Assembly: GCA_028284745.1 (NCBI GenBank)
Contig: JANQRC010000019.1
Location: 1-58,690, forward strand
Direction: 5' to 3'
Source: Flavobacteriaceae bacterium
GTDB taxonomy: Bacteria; Bacteroidota; Bacteroidia; Flavobacteriales; Flavobacteriaceae
Length of the DNA: 58,690 nt
The translations under genes were made by a program, and so were the position numbers. This document shows, piece by piece, positions 33,833 through 42,205 of the stretch. A model generated the notes under the pieces. It saw only the letters and a list, made by a program, of their open reading frames with translations, ran no database searches and was not told the DNA's origin. Position 1 is the first letter of the stretch. Each line of letters starts with the position of its first letter.

Positions 33833-33946
33833 TGACCATAAATAACCTAAATCCTCTCTTGGAAGCTAAATCTTCCGAGCTCGTCCTTCGGACTTCGAAC
33901 AAGCGGAATATTTTACGCTTCCTTCAATTCGAATTCTAAATGGTCA
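33833..33946 (-). ncRNA. Multi-branched structured leader element between SAM-I aptamer and metH
   Basis: A 114-nt region closed by a 7-bp perfect stem (TGACCAT at 33833-33839, ATGGTCA at 33940-33946). It contains three separate perfect hairpins: GGAAG/CTTCC (33861-33876), GTCC/GGAC with a TTC loop (33883-33893) and AAGCG/CGCTT (33901-33920), plus the palindrome AATTCGAATT (33926-33935). It lies in the metH leader, 60 nt downstream of the SAM-I aptamer. It contains no long ORF. It could be an expression platform, a separate structured RNA or a palindromic mobile repeat; I do not recognise it. Confidence 0.5.
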
Positions 33947-34005
33947 TTTCTAGTAGGTCAAAAAAAGTGAAATCAAAAAAAGTGAAGTAAGTATACTTTG
34001 CTTTA

Positions 34006-34142
34006 GGTTATCTGTCCCAGCATGAGGTTCTGAAACAAGTTCAGAACTGGGTAGAACGTAGCACCTTCTCTATCCCGATAGTGATCGGGAGAGGGTTGCT
34101 AAGGTTTCGGCGGGTCTAATCCCTTCACCTTTCTTGATAACG
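34006..34142 (-). ncRNA. SAM-I (S-box) riboswitch upstream of metH operon
   Basis: On the minus strand the aptamer reads GTTATCAAGAAAGGTG, then GAAACCTTAGCAACC, AAGGTGCTA, a long P4 arm (GTTCTGAAC...), and closes with GATAAC. P1 is GTTATC (34141-34136) with GATAAC (34012-34007). All these blocks match the S-box consensus. It should switch off the downstream metH-ABM-metF genes when SAM is abundant. No classical terminator follows immediately; the 3' flank has AAGTATACTT and two copies of TTCACTTTTTTTGA. Confidence 0.93.
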
Positions 34143-34164
34143 ACAGTTTTTAAATGAACTGTAG

Positions 34165-34194
34165 CAAATATAAGCACATTTACAAACAGACCAA
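34165..34194 (-). promoter_or_regulatory. Promoter of the SAM-I/metH transcript
   Basis: On the minus strand TTG (34194-34192), exactly 19 bp, TATATTTG (34172-34165). This is a perfect Bacteroidota promoter, 23 nt upstream of the riboswitch P1 stem. Confidence 0.65.
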
Positions 34195-34236
34195 GCGGCA
34201 AGCCCGAATTTGTTGTAAGTGCTTTTGCAAGAGGTT

Positions 34237-35292
34237 TTATACTATAGCCTTGACGACCTCGCGCTTGGCCTCTTTCTTGCTTCCGTCAAAGCCATTGACA
34301 CCACTAACGGTCGTGTACTTCATGACAAATTTCTTATCGGGATGTATGCGCTGATAGGCGCTTTGGCACATGATCGCGGCTTCATGAAATCCTGAAAGGA
34401 TGAGTTTTAACTTGCCCTTGTAGGTGTTAACGTCCCCAATGGCATAGATGCCAGGGATGTTGGTCTGGTAATCATAGGAATTGTCTACTTTGATGGCATT
34501 CTTCTCGATCTCTAAGCCCCAATCGCCGATAGGACCTAGCTTAGGAGATAATCCAAAAAGTGGGATGAAGTGATCCGTTTCGATATGTGACTCGCCATTA
34601 GTCTTGTGCTTAATGGTAACAGCCTCAAGTTCATCTCGGCCATGAAGTTGGGTGACTTCGGCTTCGGTGACCAGTTCTACCTTACCCAACTTGGACAGTT
34701 CGGCCACTTTTTCGACAGAATCGAGCGCACCTCTAAACTCATTACGACGGTGTACTAGATAGAGCTCTGAAGCCAGGTCCGCCAAATAGATGGTCCAATC
34801 GAGTGCAGAGTCACCACCGCCAGCAATGACCACTCGCTTGTTGCGGTAGACCTCTGGGTCGCGGATGATATACGATACGCCGTTGTCTTCAAAATCAGTG
34901 ATGTTCGCAATTGGGGGTTTTCGTGGCTCGAAAGAACCTAGACCTCCTGCTATGGCCACCACGGGTGCGTGGTGCTTCGTTCCACGGTTTGTTGTCACCA
35001 CAAAGGTATCGTCCTGTAAACGTTCTATGGTCTGTGCACGCTCGCCTAATGTAAAACCTGGCTCGAAGGGTTTGATCTGTTCCATGAGGTTATCGATCAA
35101 TTGACCTGCCATCACCTCTGGAAAACCGGGGATGTCATAAATGGGCTTCTTAGGATAGATCTCGGCCAATTGACCACCAGGTTGCGGCAAGGCATCGATC
35201 AAGTGGCACTTGAGCTTTAGCAAGCCTGCTTCAAAAACTGTAAATAGGCCTGTAGGTCCTGCGCCTATGATGAGTATGTCTGTCTTTATCAT
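34237..35292 (-). CDS. Ferredoxin/flavodoxin-NADP(+) reductase-like flavoprotein (thioredoxin-reductase-type)
   Basis: 351 residues with two dinucleotide-binding motifs: GAGPTGLFTVFEAG (FAD, residues 8-21) and IAGGGDSALDWTIYLA (NADPH, about 150). GDVNTYKGKLKLILSGFHEAAI near the C-terminus closes the FAD site. There is no CxxC redox pair, so it is not a thioredoxin reductase. It matches the YumC-type ferredoxin-NADP reductases. Placement after siroheme and sulfite reductase genes suggests that it feeds electrons to sulfite reductase. It is the last gene of that minus-strand cluster. Confidence 0.87.
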   Translation of the reverse strand: MIKTDILIIGAGPTGLFTVFEAGLLKLKCHLIDALPQPGGQLAEIYPKKPIYDIPGFPEVMAGQLIDNLMEQIKPFEPGFTLGERAQTIERLQDDTFVVTTNRGTKHHAPVVAIAGGLGSFEPRKPPIANITDFEDNGVSYIIRDPEVYRNKRVVIAGGGDSALDWTIYLADLASELYLVHRRNEFRGALDSVEKVAELSKLGKVELVTEAEVTQLHGRDELEAVTIKHKTNGESHIETDHFIPLFGLSPKLGPIGDWGLEIEKNAIKVDNSYDYQTNIPGIYAIGDVNTYKGKLKLILSGFHEAAIMCQSAYQRIHPDKKFVMKYTTVSGVNGFDGSKKEAKREVVKAIV

Positions 35293-35349
35293 TTTATAAG
35301 TACTGAGTAGTGAGATGCTAGTATTGAGAATACAATTCCAACACCGAGA

Positions 35350-35922
35350 TCATTCAATTAGTGATTTAGTATGTTCATTCAGCTTTTCTACTTTTTCCTC
35401 GAAATCGCCTTTTATTGTTTTTCTGAAGACATTGAGATTCTGAACCAAGCCGTTTATGTTATCCGGAATGACTTCTTCGAAGAATTGGCGTAAACGCTTG
35501 GCGGTAGTAGGGGACTTTCCGTTGGTAGAGATCGCCACCTTTACATGGCCCTTTGTCACGATCCCACCCATGTAGAAGTCACACAATGGTGGATTGTCGG
35601 CCACGTTCACCAAGATGTTTCGCACCTTGCAGTCGCTGTATATTTGTTTATTGACCTCTTCGTTATCTGTGGCAACGACCACCATGCTTCTTCCTTCTAG
35701 ATCATGCGTATCGTATGACTTTTCAACCCTTTCCAAGCCAAACTTATCGGTTAGGGCTATGGTACCTTCGCGAAAAGAGGGAGCCACCAAGGTGACTTGA
35801 GCATTTGGGCTTGACTTGAGCAGAAAATGTAGCTTCTCTTCAGCAACAAAACCACCGCCAACGATAAGCACGTCCAGTTGATGTACTTTTAGGAATATGG
35901 GATATAATTCGTTCTTTTCCAT
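35350..35922 (-). CDS. Precorrin-2 dehydrogenase (siroheme synthase N-terminal domain)
   Basis: NAD-dependent oxidation of precorrin-2 to sirohydrochlorin; in the CysG/Met8 family the same fold may also insert iron. The 190 residues show an N-terminal Rossmann motif VGGGFVAEEK, then VVVATDNEEVNKQIYSDCK, NVADNPPLCDFYMGGIV and STNGKSPTTAKRLRQFFEE. It corresponds to the first half of CysG; the methyltransferase half is the neighbouring cobA. Its ATG overlaps the cobA stop by one base. It supplies siroheme to the sulfite reductase two genes upstream. Confidence 0.9.
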   Translation of the reverse strand: MEKNELYPIFLKVHQLDVLIVGGGFVAEEKLHFLLKSSPNAQVTLVAPSFREGTIALTDKFGLERVEKSYDTHDLEGRSMVVVATDNEEVNKQIYSDCKVRNILVNVADNPPLCDFYMGGIVTKGHVKVAISTNGKSPTTAKRLRQFFEEVIPDNINGLVQNLNVFRKTIKGDFEEKVEKLNEHTKSLIE

Positions 35923-36695
35923 TATACCATTTCTTGAAGATCGTGATGCTCTTGAATAAGTGTTTGCATCTTATCTCTATGTTTCACCACTTCACCAATG
36001 ATAATGATCGCAGGATTGGTGAGTTGCTTCTCTTCGACCATTTTTTCGATGGTCGCGACAGTTCCTATTCCTACCTTTTCGTTTTCAGTGGAACCGTCTT
36101 GGATGACCGCTACTGGGGTATCGTGCTTATCTTCTGACCTAAAGAGCTGCATAATTTGTGACAACTTGCTCATTCCCATCAAGATCACCACTGTTGCTGT
36201 AGACTTCGCTGCCAAAGCAACATCTGTAGAAAGCTTGTGTTCTTTCGTGGTTCCTGTGATGACCCAAAAACTTTCGGAAGCATGGCGTTTGGTCACTGGA
36301 ATGTGTTGCAGCGCCGGAACAGCACTAGAAGATGAAATTCCGGGAACGATCGCGGAAGGGATACCATGTCTTGCTGCATACTCCATTTCTTCGGCACCAC
36401 GACCAAAGATGAAAGGGTCGCCACCTTTTAATCTCACCACATGACCTTTGCTTAATGCACGTTGTACGATCAATTCGTTGATCTGCTCTTGTTGAAAGCG
36501 ATAGCAGCCTTTGCGCTTACCCACAAAAACAAGTTCGGCCCCTGAAGCATATTCGAGCAATACGGGATCTACCAATGCATCGTACAATACTACATCGGCA
36601 TCTACCAATGCCTTGACACCTTTTAATGTAAGTAGATCCGGATCACCAGGACCAGCACCTACCAATGTTAGTTTAGGTCCTTTATTAGCTTGCAT
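35922..36695 (-). CDS. cobA: Uroporphyrinogen-III C-methyltransferase
   Basis: SAM-dependent methylation of uroporphyrinogen III at C2 and C7 to precorrin-2, the entry to siroheme. The 257 residues contain the class III methyltransferase motifs LVGAGPGDPDLLTLKG (N-terminal), RLKGGDPFIFGRGAEE, VPGISSSSAVPALQHIPVTKR and ILMGMSKL. It overlaps the 3' end of the sulfite reductase gene by 11 bp and the next gene by one, so cofactor and apo-enzyme genes are co-expressed. Confidence 0.95.
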   Translation of the reverse strand: MQANKGPKLTLVGAGPGDPDLLTLKGVKALVDADVVLYDALVDPVLLEYASGAELVFVGKRKGCYRFQQEQINELIVQRALSKGHVVRLKGGDPFIFGRGAEEMEYAARHGIPSAIVPGISSSSAVPALQHIPVTKRHASESFWVITGTTKEHKLSTDVALAAKSTATVVILMGMSKLSQIMQLFRSEDKHDTPVAVIQDGSTENEKVGIGTVATIEKMVEEKQLTNPAIIIIGEVVKHRDKMQTLIQEHHDLQEMV

Positions 36696-38769
36696 GACTC
36701 ACCTCCTTCTTACGAAATGCATCTACCTTGTGGTAGAAGGCGATCGCTTGGTCAAGATATTGCTGGGCGAAATCTCTGGTTGGCTCATTCTTGTTGATGG
36801 CATACACAAAGTCTGAAAAACTTCCCTCAAACAACCCAGCGTCCTTAAAGCTGTCTTCAAAGTTGTTGACAATGAACGCATGTGAATTGGTCTTTTTACC
36901 TTCGGCAGTCAACAAGGCCTTTGCAGAGTTCACTATGGATGTGTAACTGTAATAAATGCTATCGGACCATTGCTTGTTCGTCAGTGCTTCACGGGCATGC
37001 TGTAACTTTTCTTCACTTTCGAAAAGCAATGTGGCAATAAGGTCGATCACTACGCCTGCACACTCACCTACACCCACAGCTCTCACATAGGCTTCGCTAT
37101 GTCCCCAATCAACAAAATCATCTTGTTGAAGGTTGTCTGTGGCCGCTAGATCTTTCAACAGGTCATAGAAATATTTTTCACCTTTCTCATCATAATAGCC
37201 CAAGAAGTTTGTTTGAGAAGTACTGGTTTGAAAATCATCAAGTATTCGTCGCAAGGCCTCAGGTCCTCTCTTGCTAGGCACTTTGATCACCTTGTCGGCA
37301 AAACGTCCTTGCCCATCCCCGAGCACACCACCGCCAAGTAAGACCTGAAGTGCTGGCGCGATCAATTTTCCTGATCTTATCGACATCCCTTGAAAGCCTA
37401 TATGCGCCATATTGTGCTGGCCGCAAGCATTCATGCAACCACTGATCTTTATGGTGATGTCAGCATTGTTCACATATTGTGGATATTCCACTTTCAAGAC
37501 CTCTTCTAACTTGGTGGCGATCCCCGTACTACTGGCGATCCCTAGGTTACAGGTGTCCGTGCCTGGGCACGCCGTGATATCTGCCGTCGAATTGTAGCCA
37601 AGCTCGGTGAATCCTAATTTTGTCAATTCATGGTAGAAGAACGGTAGATCCTCTTCTTTCACATACCTGACCAGTATGTTCTGTCTTAGTGTGAAACGTA
37701 ATTCATTAGCTGCATGGTCTTTGACCAATGCAGCAAGTTTTCGGGCTTTGTCTGTGTAGAAATCACCAAGATGTACTTTGACCCCTATCGCTGCATACCC
37801 TTCTTGTCTCTGTGGGATCACATTTGATGCTTTCCACTTTTCGAAATCCCCCCAATTGATATCAACGGTAGGCGTTTTCCTTTTTCGGTTTGAAAAGTCT
37901 GGTGTGAATCCTTCGGTCGAAACTGGATATATTTGATGTGAGAACGCCTTCTGTTCCTCTTCTACCAATTGCACAAAGGCTTCCAATCCGATTTCTTTGA
38001 TGAGGAATTTCATTCGTGCCTTCTGTCTGCGCGACCGTTCGCCATGACGGTCAAAGATGCGCAATACGCCTTCGGTCAAAGGAATGATCTCATCTGCTTC
38101 GATGAACTCATATAGCACATCGGCTTGTCTTGGTTGCGAGCCTAGCCCACCGCCTAACATCACTTTAAAGCCACACTTTCCATCCACGATCTTAGGTATG
38201 AATCCCAGGTCGTGTATGTAACTTAACGCAGTATCCTTTTCCGAAGAAGAAAAAGAGATCTTGAACTTTCGACCCATCTCTTGGTTCACAGGGTTTCGCA
38301 GAAAGAACTGGAACATGGCATGTGCATAGGGCGATACATCGAAGGGTTCTTCAGTATCTATCCCTGCAGTTTCACTAGCTGTAATATTACGTACAGTGTT
38401 GCCACAGGCCTCTCGAAGCGTCACATCGTCCTTTTCGAGTTGTGCCCATAGTTCGGGGGTGCGATCCAGGCTCACATGATGGATCTGAATGTCTTGCCTA
38501 GTGGTGATGTGCAATCTTCCAGTGGAGTATTCATCGGAAACATCCGCTATTCGAAGCAGCTGATCGCCAGTGACCTTTCCATAGGGAATCTTAATACGGA
38601 TCATCTGGACACCAGGTTGACGCTGACCATAAACACCACGCGCCAGACGTAGGCTTCTAAATCGCTCTTCATCGGCCTTTCCCTCCTTGAACAGGCGAAT
38701 TTTTCGCTCTAGTTCAATGATGTCCTTTTCGACAACCGGGTCTTCTATCTCAGTTCTGAAGCTTTGCAT
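36685..38769 (-). CDS. Siroheme nitrite/sulfite reductase with C-terminal HEPN domain
   Basis: 694 residues from the ATG at 38769, 2 bp after the cysH stop. A longer start at 38796 would overlap cysH. The hemoprotein part (1-530) has duplicated ferredoxin-like halves (RLHITTRQDIQIHH; RFTLRQNILVRY) and the 4Fe-4S/siroheme cysteines in CPGTDTC and CMNAC. The neighbours (cysH, siroheme genes) favour sulfite as substrate. The C-terminal 130 residues match a HEPN domain (ALTNKQWSDSIYYSYTSIVNSAKALLTAEG, then a conserved His in TNSHAF). I believe other flavobacterial homologues share this fusion; its purpose is not known to me. Confidence 0.9.
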   Translation of the reverse strand: MQSFRTEIEDPVVEKDIIELERKIRLFKEGKADEERFRSLRLARGVYGQRQPGVQMIRIKIPYGKVTGDQLLRIADVSDEYSTGRLHITTRQDIQIHHVSLDRTPELWAQLEKDDVTLREACGNTVRNITASETAGIDTEEPFDVSPYAHAMFQFFLRNPVNQEMGRKFKISFSSSEKDTALSYIHDLGFIPKIVDGKCGFKVMLGGGLGSQPRQADVLYEFIEADEIIPLTEGVLRIFDRHGERSRRQKARMKFLIKEIGLEAFVQLVEEEQKAFSHQIYPVSTEGFTPDFSNRKRKTPTVDINWGDFEKWKASNVIPQRQEGYAAIGVKVHLGDFYTDKARKLAALVKDHAANELRFTLRQNILVRYVKEEDLPFFYHELTKLGFTELGYNSTADITACPGTDTCNLGIASSTGIATKLEEVLKVEYPQYVNNADITIKISGCMNACGQHNMAHIGFQGMSIRSGKLIAPALQVLLGGGVLGDGQGRFADKVIKVPSKRGPEALRRILDDFQTSTSQTNFLGYYDEKGEKYFYDLLKDLAATDNLQQDDFVDWGHSEAYVRAVGVGECAGVVIDLIATLLFESEEKLQHAREALTNKQWSDSIYYSYTSIVNSAKALLTAEGKKTNSHAFIVNNFEDSFKDAGLFEGSFSDFVYAINKNEPTRDFAQQYLDQAIAFYHKVDAFRKKEVSHAS

Positions 38770-38771
38770 GG

Positions 38772-39410
38772 CTATAAGTTGATGTGGATCCCGCATTCCC
38801 TATTGTCCAACGCCTTTGTTGGGTCGAAGTAACGAGATTCGTTAGGAAGCGCATGTGTGTTCAAATAACTTTCTAGCTCATCATCGTTCCAGTGGAAAAA
38901 TGGGCTTACCTTTAAAATTCCTTCTTTAGAGATGCTCAGAATATCCAACCTATCGCGATGTGCAGTCTGCCCCTTACGAATGTTGGTAAACCAGACATCG
39001 GGGTTTTGCTCTTTCAAGGCTCTGCGGAAAGGCTCAAGCTTCACCTGCTCGGTAAATTCGGCATGCAAGGGGTCATCTACTGTTGGAATCCCCATAACGG
39101 CATCGCGGTAAGCAGTTGTTAACGTTGGTGTGTATATAGCGATATTCAAGTTGAAATCATGTATCATCTTTTGCGCAAACCTGTACGTTTGCGGCGTATT
39201 ATATCCTGTATCGCACCAAACCACTTTCAAAGCTGGGCTCTTCTGTATACAGGCATGAACAATTGCCGCAGCATGGTTGCCGAAACTAGTGGTCAGCAAT
39301 GGGTTTTCGGCGATTTCCATCGCCCAAGTGATGATCTCTTCTGGAGTGGCATCCTTTAAAAATTGATTCCAAACTGCTAGGTTGTTCTTTATGTGTGTGA
39401 CGTTCATCAT
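38772..39410 (-). CDS. cysH: Phosphoadenylyl-sulfate (PAPS) reductase family protein
   Basis: Reduces activated sulfate to sulfite using thioredoxin or glutaredoxin. 212 residues of PP-loop fold: TTSFGNHAAAIVHACIQ (the modified P-loop is SFGNHAA), VWCDTGYNTPQTYRF, IRKGQTAHRDRL and the C-terminal catalytic Cys in NRECGIHINL. The two CC pairs that ligate the Fe-S cluster of APS reductases are absent, so PAPS is the likely substrate. No cysD/cysN/cysC genes lie in the window. It is followed directly by the sulfite reductase. Confidence 0.88.
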   Translation of the reverse strand: MMNVTHIKNNLAVWNQFLKDATPEEIITWAMEIAENPLLTTSFGNHAAAIVHACIQKSPALKVVWCDTGYNTPQTYRFAQKMIHDFNLNIAIYTPTLTTAYRDAVMGIPTVDDPLHAEFTEQVKLEPFRRALKEQNPDVWFTNIRKGQTAHRDRLDILSISKEGILKVSPFFHWNDDELESYLNTHALPNESRYFDPTKALDNRECGIHINL

Positions 39411-39425
39411 TCTATTTTCTATTAG

Positions 39426-39442
39426 TCTATAGGATTAGTAGA
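39426..39442 (-). promoter_or_regulatory. Candidate operator, site B (upstream of cysH)
   Basis: TCTATAGGATTAGTAGA (plus-strand reading), 16 nt before the cysH ATG. 12 of 17 bases match the dyad upstream of the metY riboswitch (43822-43838), including the outer TCTA and TAGTAGA blocks. A common regulator of sulfur genes is inferred; none is encoded in the window. Confidence 0.4.
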
Positions 39443-39495
39443 TTATTGGCTAAAATAGTTTTTATTTTCAAATAGTGGATTGATTTTCAAGAAAT

Positions 39496-40656
39496 TTAAC
39501 TTTTTAGGGCTTGATCGATGTCTTTTATCACATCATTGAGATGTTCTAGACCTACTGAAACTCTGATAAGTCCTTCTGTGATGCCCACTTCCAAGCGCTC
39601 TTTCTCGGTGAGTTTACTATGTGTCGTCGACGCAGGATGTGTAATGATCGTACGCGTATCTCCAAGGTTAGCCGATAGCGAGCAAAGCCCAATAGCATCA
39701 AGGAATCTTCTGCCCGCTTCCAACCCTCCTTCAACCTCAAAAGAAATAACATTACCACCTTTCAGCATTTGCTTTTTTGCGATATCATATTGCGGATGTG
39801 ACGGCAAAAAAGGATACCTCACCCAGTTCACGCTATCATGAGACGCTAAAAATGTTGCCAGTCGCAAAGCATTCTCACAATGCCTATCTACTCTTACGGC
39901 CAAGGTTTCCAAGCTTTTCGATAGCACCCATGCATTGAAAGGTGAAAGTGCAGGCCCTGTATTCCTCGAGAACAGATAGATCTCTCGGATCAGATCCGCA
40001 CGACCAACGGTAATACCACCCAGCACACGACCTTGCCCATCGATCAGTTTTGTGGCAGAGTGAATGACCAGGTCTGCTCCAAACTTGATGGGTTGCTGTA
40101 GATATGGCGTAGCAAAACAATTGTCGACAATTAGCAACAGGTCATGTTTTTTGGCCACCTTACCTAGAAAGGCTAGATCTAGTACATCGACCCCTGGATT
40201 TGTAGGAGTCTCAGCATAGATGACCTTCGTGTTGGGCTGGATCAATCCTTCGATGTTGGCAACCTCATCTACCTTGAAATAAGTGGTGTTTATTTGCCAC
40301 TTGGGAAAATACTTGGTAAACAAACTATGCGTAGAACCAAATACCGAACGTGCCGATAGAACATGATCACCACTATCCAGTAGAGCAGCAAAGGTCGAGA
40401 ACACAGCACTCATCCCTGTGGCAAAAGCCTGCCCGGCTTCGGCACCTTCCATCTTGCAGACCTTCTCGACAAACTCAGAAGTGTTCGGATTGGTGAAACG
40501 ACTGTATATGTTGCGCTGTCTTTCTTCGGCAAAGGAAGCACGCATCTCCTCAGCATCCTCAAACACATAGCTTGATGTTAGGTACACTGGCACAGAATGC
40601 TCCTGAAATTGAGAGCGATCGGTCTGAGTTCGTATGGCTTCTGTCTCGAAATGCAT
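39496..40656 (-). CDS. O-succinyl/acetylhomoserine sulfhydrylase (MetZ-like), Cys/Met-metabolism PLP enzyme
   Basis: 386 residues from the ATG at 40656 (MHFETEAIRTQTDRSQFQEHSVP). Trans-sulfuration fold: YSRFTNPNTSEFVEKV, ATGMSAVFSTFAALLDSGDH, AETPTNPGVDVLDLAFL, VDNCFATPYLQQP, the PLP lysine in HSATKLIDGQG, and ITHPASTTHSKLTEKER. The family includes MetB, MetC and MetZ; the sequence together with the operon (metX, metY) suggests direct sulfhydrylation to homocysteine. It is a different branch from the 431-residue metY four genes upstream. Whether the two enzymes use different acyl-homoserines cannot be told. Confidence 0.88.
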   Translation of the reverse strand: MHFETEAIRTQTDRSQFQEHSVPVYLTSSYVFEDAEEMRASFAEERQRNIYSRFTNPNTSEFVEKVCKMEGAEAGQAFATGMSAVFSTFAALLDSGDHVLSARSVFGSTHSLFTKYFPKWQINTTYFKVDEVANIEGLIQPNTKVIYAETPTNPGVDVLDLAFLGKVAKKHDLLLIVDNCFATPYLQQPIKFGADLVIHSATKLIDGQGRVLGGITVGRADLIREIYLFSRNTGPALSPFNAWVLSKSLETLAVRVDRHCENALRLATFLASHDSVNWVRYPFLPSHPQYDIAKKQMLKGGNVISFEVEGGLEAGRRFLDAIGLCSLSANLGDTRTIITHPASTTHSKLTEKERLEVGITEGLIRVSVGLEHLNDVIKDIDQALKS

Positions 40657-40708
40657 ATGTTGTTGTTTTCTCACCACCCAAGATCCCTTTTCAAGGGAGA
40701 GGGAACTT

Positions 40709-41128
40709 TTAGATCTCTTCTCCGTTCAACGTTACTTTATAATGTACGGTCGCTGTCGGCTCTAGTGTTTTAGAGACCGAGCAATATTTTTCAAACGACA
40801 ACTTGGCGGCTCGCAGGGCTTTTTCGGGCGCAATCTCTCCTTGCAAGGCAATGGTCACATAAATGTCCTTGAAAGGTTTGGCACCGTCTACCTCTATACG
40901 CTCACCAAATACTTCGGCAGTATATGATGTGATCCTTTGACGTTGCTTCTTAAGTATGGAAACCACATCGATGGCACTACATCCGGCAACACCCATCAGC
41001 AGTAATTCCATTGGGCTTGCGCCTTTGGCATCTTCCTTTGCCTTGTGGTCAATATGTACCACATGGCCACGTTCGTTTCGAGTCTCGAAATGGAAATCGT
41101 TGTCTTTTCGCTCTAGCGTGATCTTCAT
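40709..41128 (-). CDS. OsmC family peroxiredoxin-like protein
   Basis: 139 residues with the two redox cysteines expected of OsmC/Ohr proteins: one in GVAGCSAIDVVSIL (about residue 50) and one in FEKYCSVSKTL (about 116), plus ASPMELLLMG. OsmC proteins reduce organic or inorganic hydroperoxides, and some act on sulfur species. It sits between metX-like and metZ-like genes on the same strand, 11 bp from the former, so it belongs to the SAM-I controlled methionine operon. A protective role for thiol chemistry is possible but inferred. Confidence 0.88.
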   Translation of the reverse strand: MKITLERKDNDFHFETRNERGHVVHIDHKAKEDAKGASPMELLLMGVAGCSAIDVVSILKKQRQRITSYTAEVFGERIEVDGAKPFKDIYVTIALQGEIAPEKALRAAKLSFEKYCSVSKTLEPTATVHYKVTLNGEEI

Positions 41129-41139
41129 AGTTGTTCCTT

Positions 41140-42150
41140 TTAAATGGCTACGGCCGAAAGACCATTATCTTCTTTGGCTTCGCTTTGCGAAAATACTTTT
41201 TCTAACAGTTTTTCCAACTGTTCGAACTCAATTAGAAATGCATCATGCCCATGAATGGACTGAATTTCTCCATAGCGCACATTATTTTTCACCTCAGAAA
41301 GTGCTAAGAAAGCCTCTCTGTTTTCTCTTGCAGTGAAAAAGATATCTGTATCGACGGCAATGATGTAGATGTTCGCTGTGATGTTGGAGGCAACTTCAAG
41401 AAATGTCCCTTTAGCTCTTGTAATATCTATAGAGGCCAACAATTGGTTCAGCAATTTATAGGAAGCCAAGCTGAAGCGGTCCTTTAACTTTTTGCCATGA
41501 TGTAACAGCCAACTTTCTACGTTGAACATGTTCAAATCGGTATTGGTGGTACGATTGAAACGCTCTCGAAACGATTCGGGCGTACGATAGCAAAGCATGG
41601 CATGGGTGCGGGCATCGTGCACGGGGTCTGATGAATTGTTCAGGATCAAGTCTTGCACCAGGCAATTGGCAATGAGCCAGTCTGTGGACTTCCAGTCAGA
41701 AGCTATCGGAATCAAATTCTCGATCAGGTCTGGATACAAGGCAGCCAACTCCCAGGCTATTCCACCACCAACAGAACCACCGATGGCAGCAAACAATTTA
41801 TCGACCTTAAGTTGTTCTATGCCTAAGGCAAAGATCTGTGCGATGTCGCGAGCATTGAAATCTTTATAACTTTCGATCAGAAACTCATCATAGCCATTAC
41901 CGGGGACATTAAAGGCCAGCACAGAATAGCGTTTTGTATCTATGAGTTTTTCGGGACCTATGATGTCCTTCCACCACCCAAATTCTCCTGCGACATTAGA
42001 ATTGCCTGATAGCGCATGGTTGACTAGCACCACGGGTGCTTGGCCAATGGGTTTGCCAAAAACTTGAAAAGAAAGTGGAATCTCCACATAAGTGACTCCG
42101 CTTTCTGTCTCAAAGTCTCTGATAGCGATATGTTGTAATTTGTTACTCAT
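41140..42150 (-). CDS. metX: Homoserine O-acyltransferase-like alpha/beta hydrolase
   Basis: 336 residues from the ATG at 42150 (MSNKLQHIAIRDFETESGV). Alpha/beta-hydrolase of the MetX group: VVLVNHALSGNSN, GWWKDIIGPEKLIDTKRYSVLAFN, nucleophile elbow GGSVGGGIAWELA (the usual GGSMGGMQALEW is changed), Asp in VDTDIFF and His in HGHDAFLIE. It would activate homoserine for the sulfhydrylases on both sides. It lies 56 bp after metY; that gap contains a hairpin whose T-run abuts this start codon. The divergent elbow leaves some doubt about the exact acyl donor. Confidence 0.8.
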   Translation of the reverse strand: MSNKLQHIAIRDFETESGVTYVEIPLSFQVFGKPIGQAPVVLVNHALSGNSNVAGEFGWWKDIIGPEKLIDTKRYSVLAFNVPGNGYDEFLIESYKDFNARDIAQIFALGIEQLKVDKLFAAIGGSVGGGIAWELAALYPDLIENLIPIASDWKSTDWLIANCLVQDLILNNSSDPVHDARTHAMLCYRTPESFRERFNRTTNTDLNMFNVESWLLHHGKKLKDRFSLASYKLLNQLLASIDITRAKGTFLEVASNITANIYIIAVDTDIFFTARENREAFLALSEVKNNVRYGEIQSIHGHDAFLIEFEQLEKLLEKVFSQSEAKEDNGLSAVAI

Positions 42151-42192
42151 AAAAAGGGTGGTGACCTCCTCATTCAACAAGAAGAGGTCACC
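42151..42192 (-). terminator. Hairpin and T-run between metY and metX
   Basis: GGTGACCTC (42160-42168) and GAGGTCACC (42184-42192) form a 9-bp perfect stem with a 15-nt loop. On the minus strand this is followed by ACCCTTTTT and then directly the metX ATG. It has the form of an intrinsic terminator inside the operon. It may reduce downstream expression or stabilise the metY 3' end. Confidence 0.6.
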
Positions 42193-42205
42193 GAATTCAA
42201 ACTAA

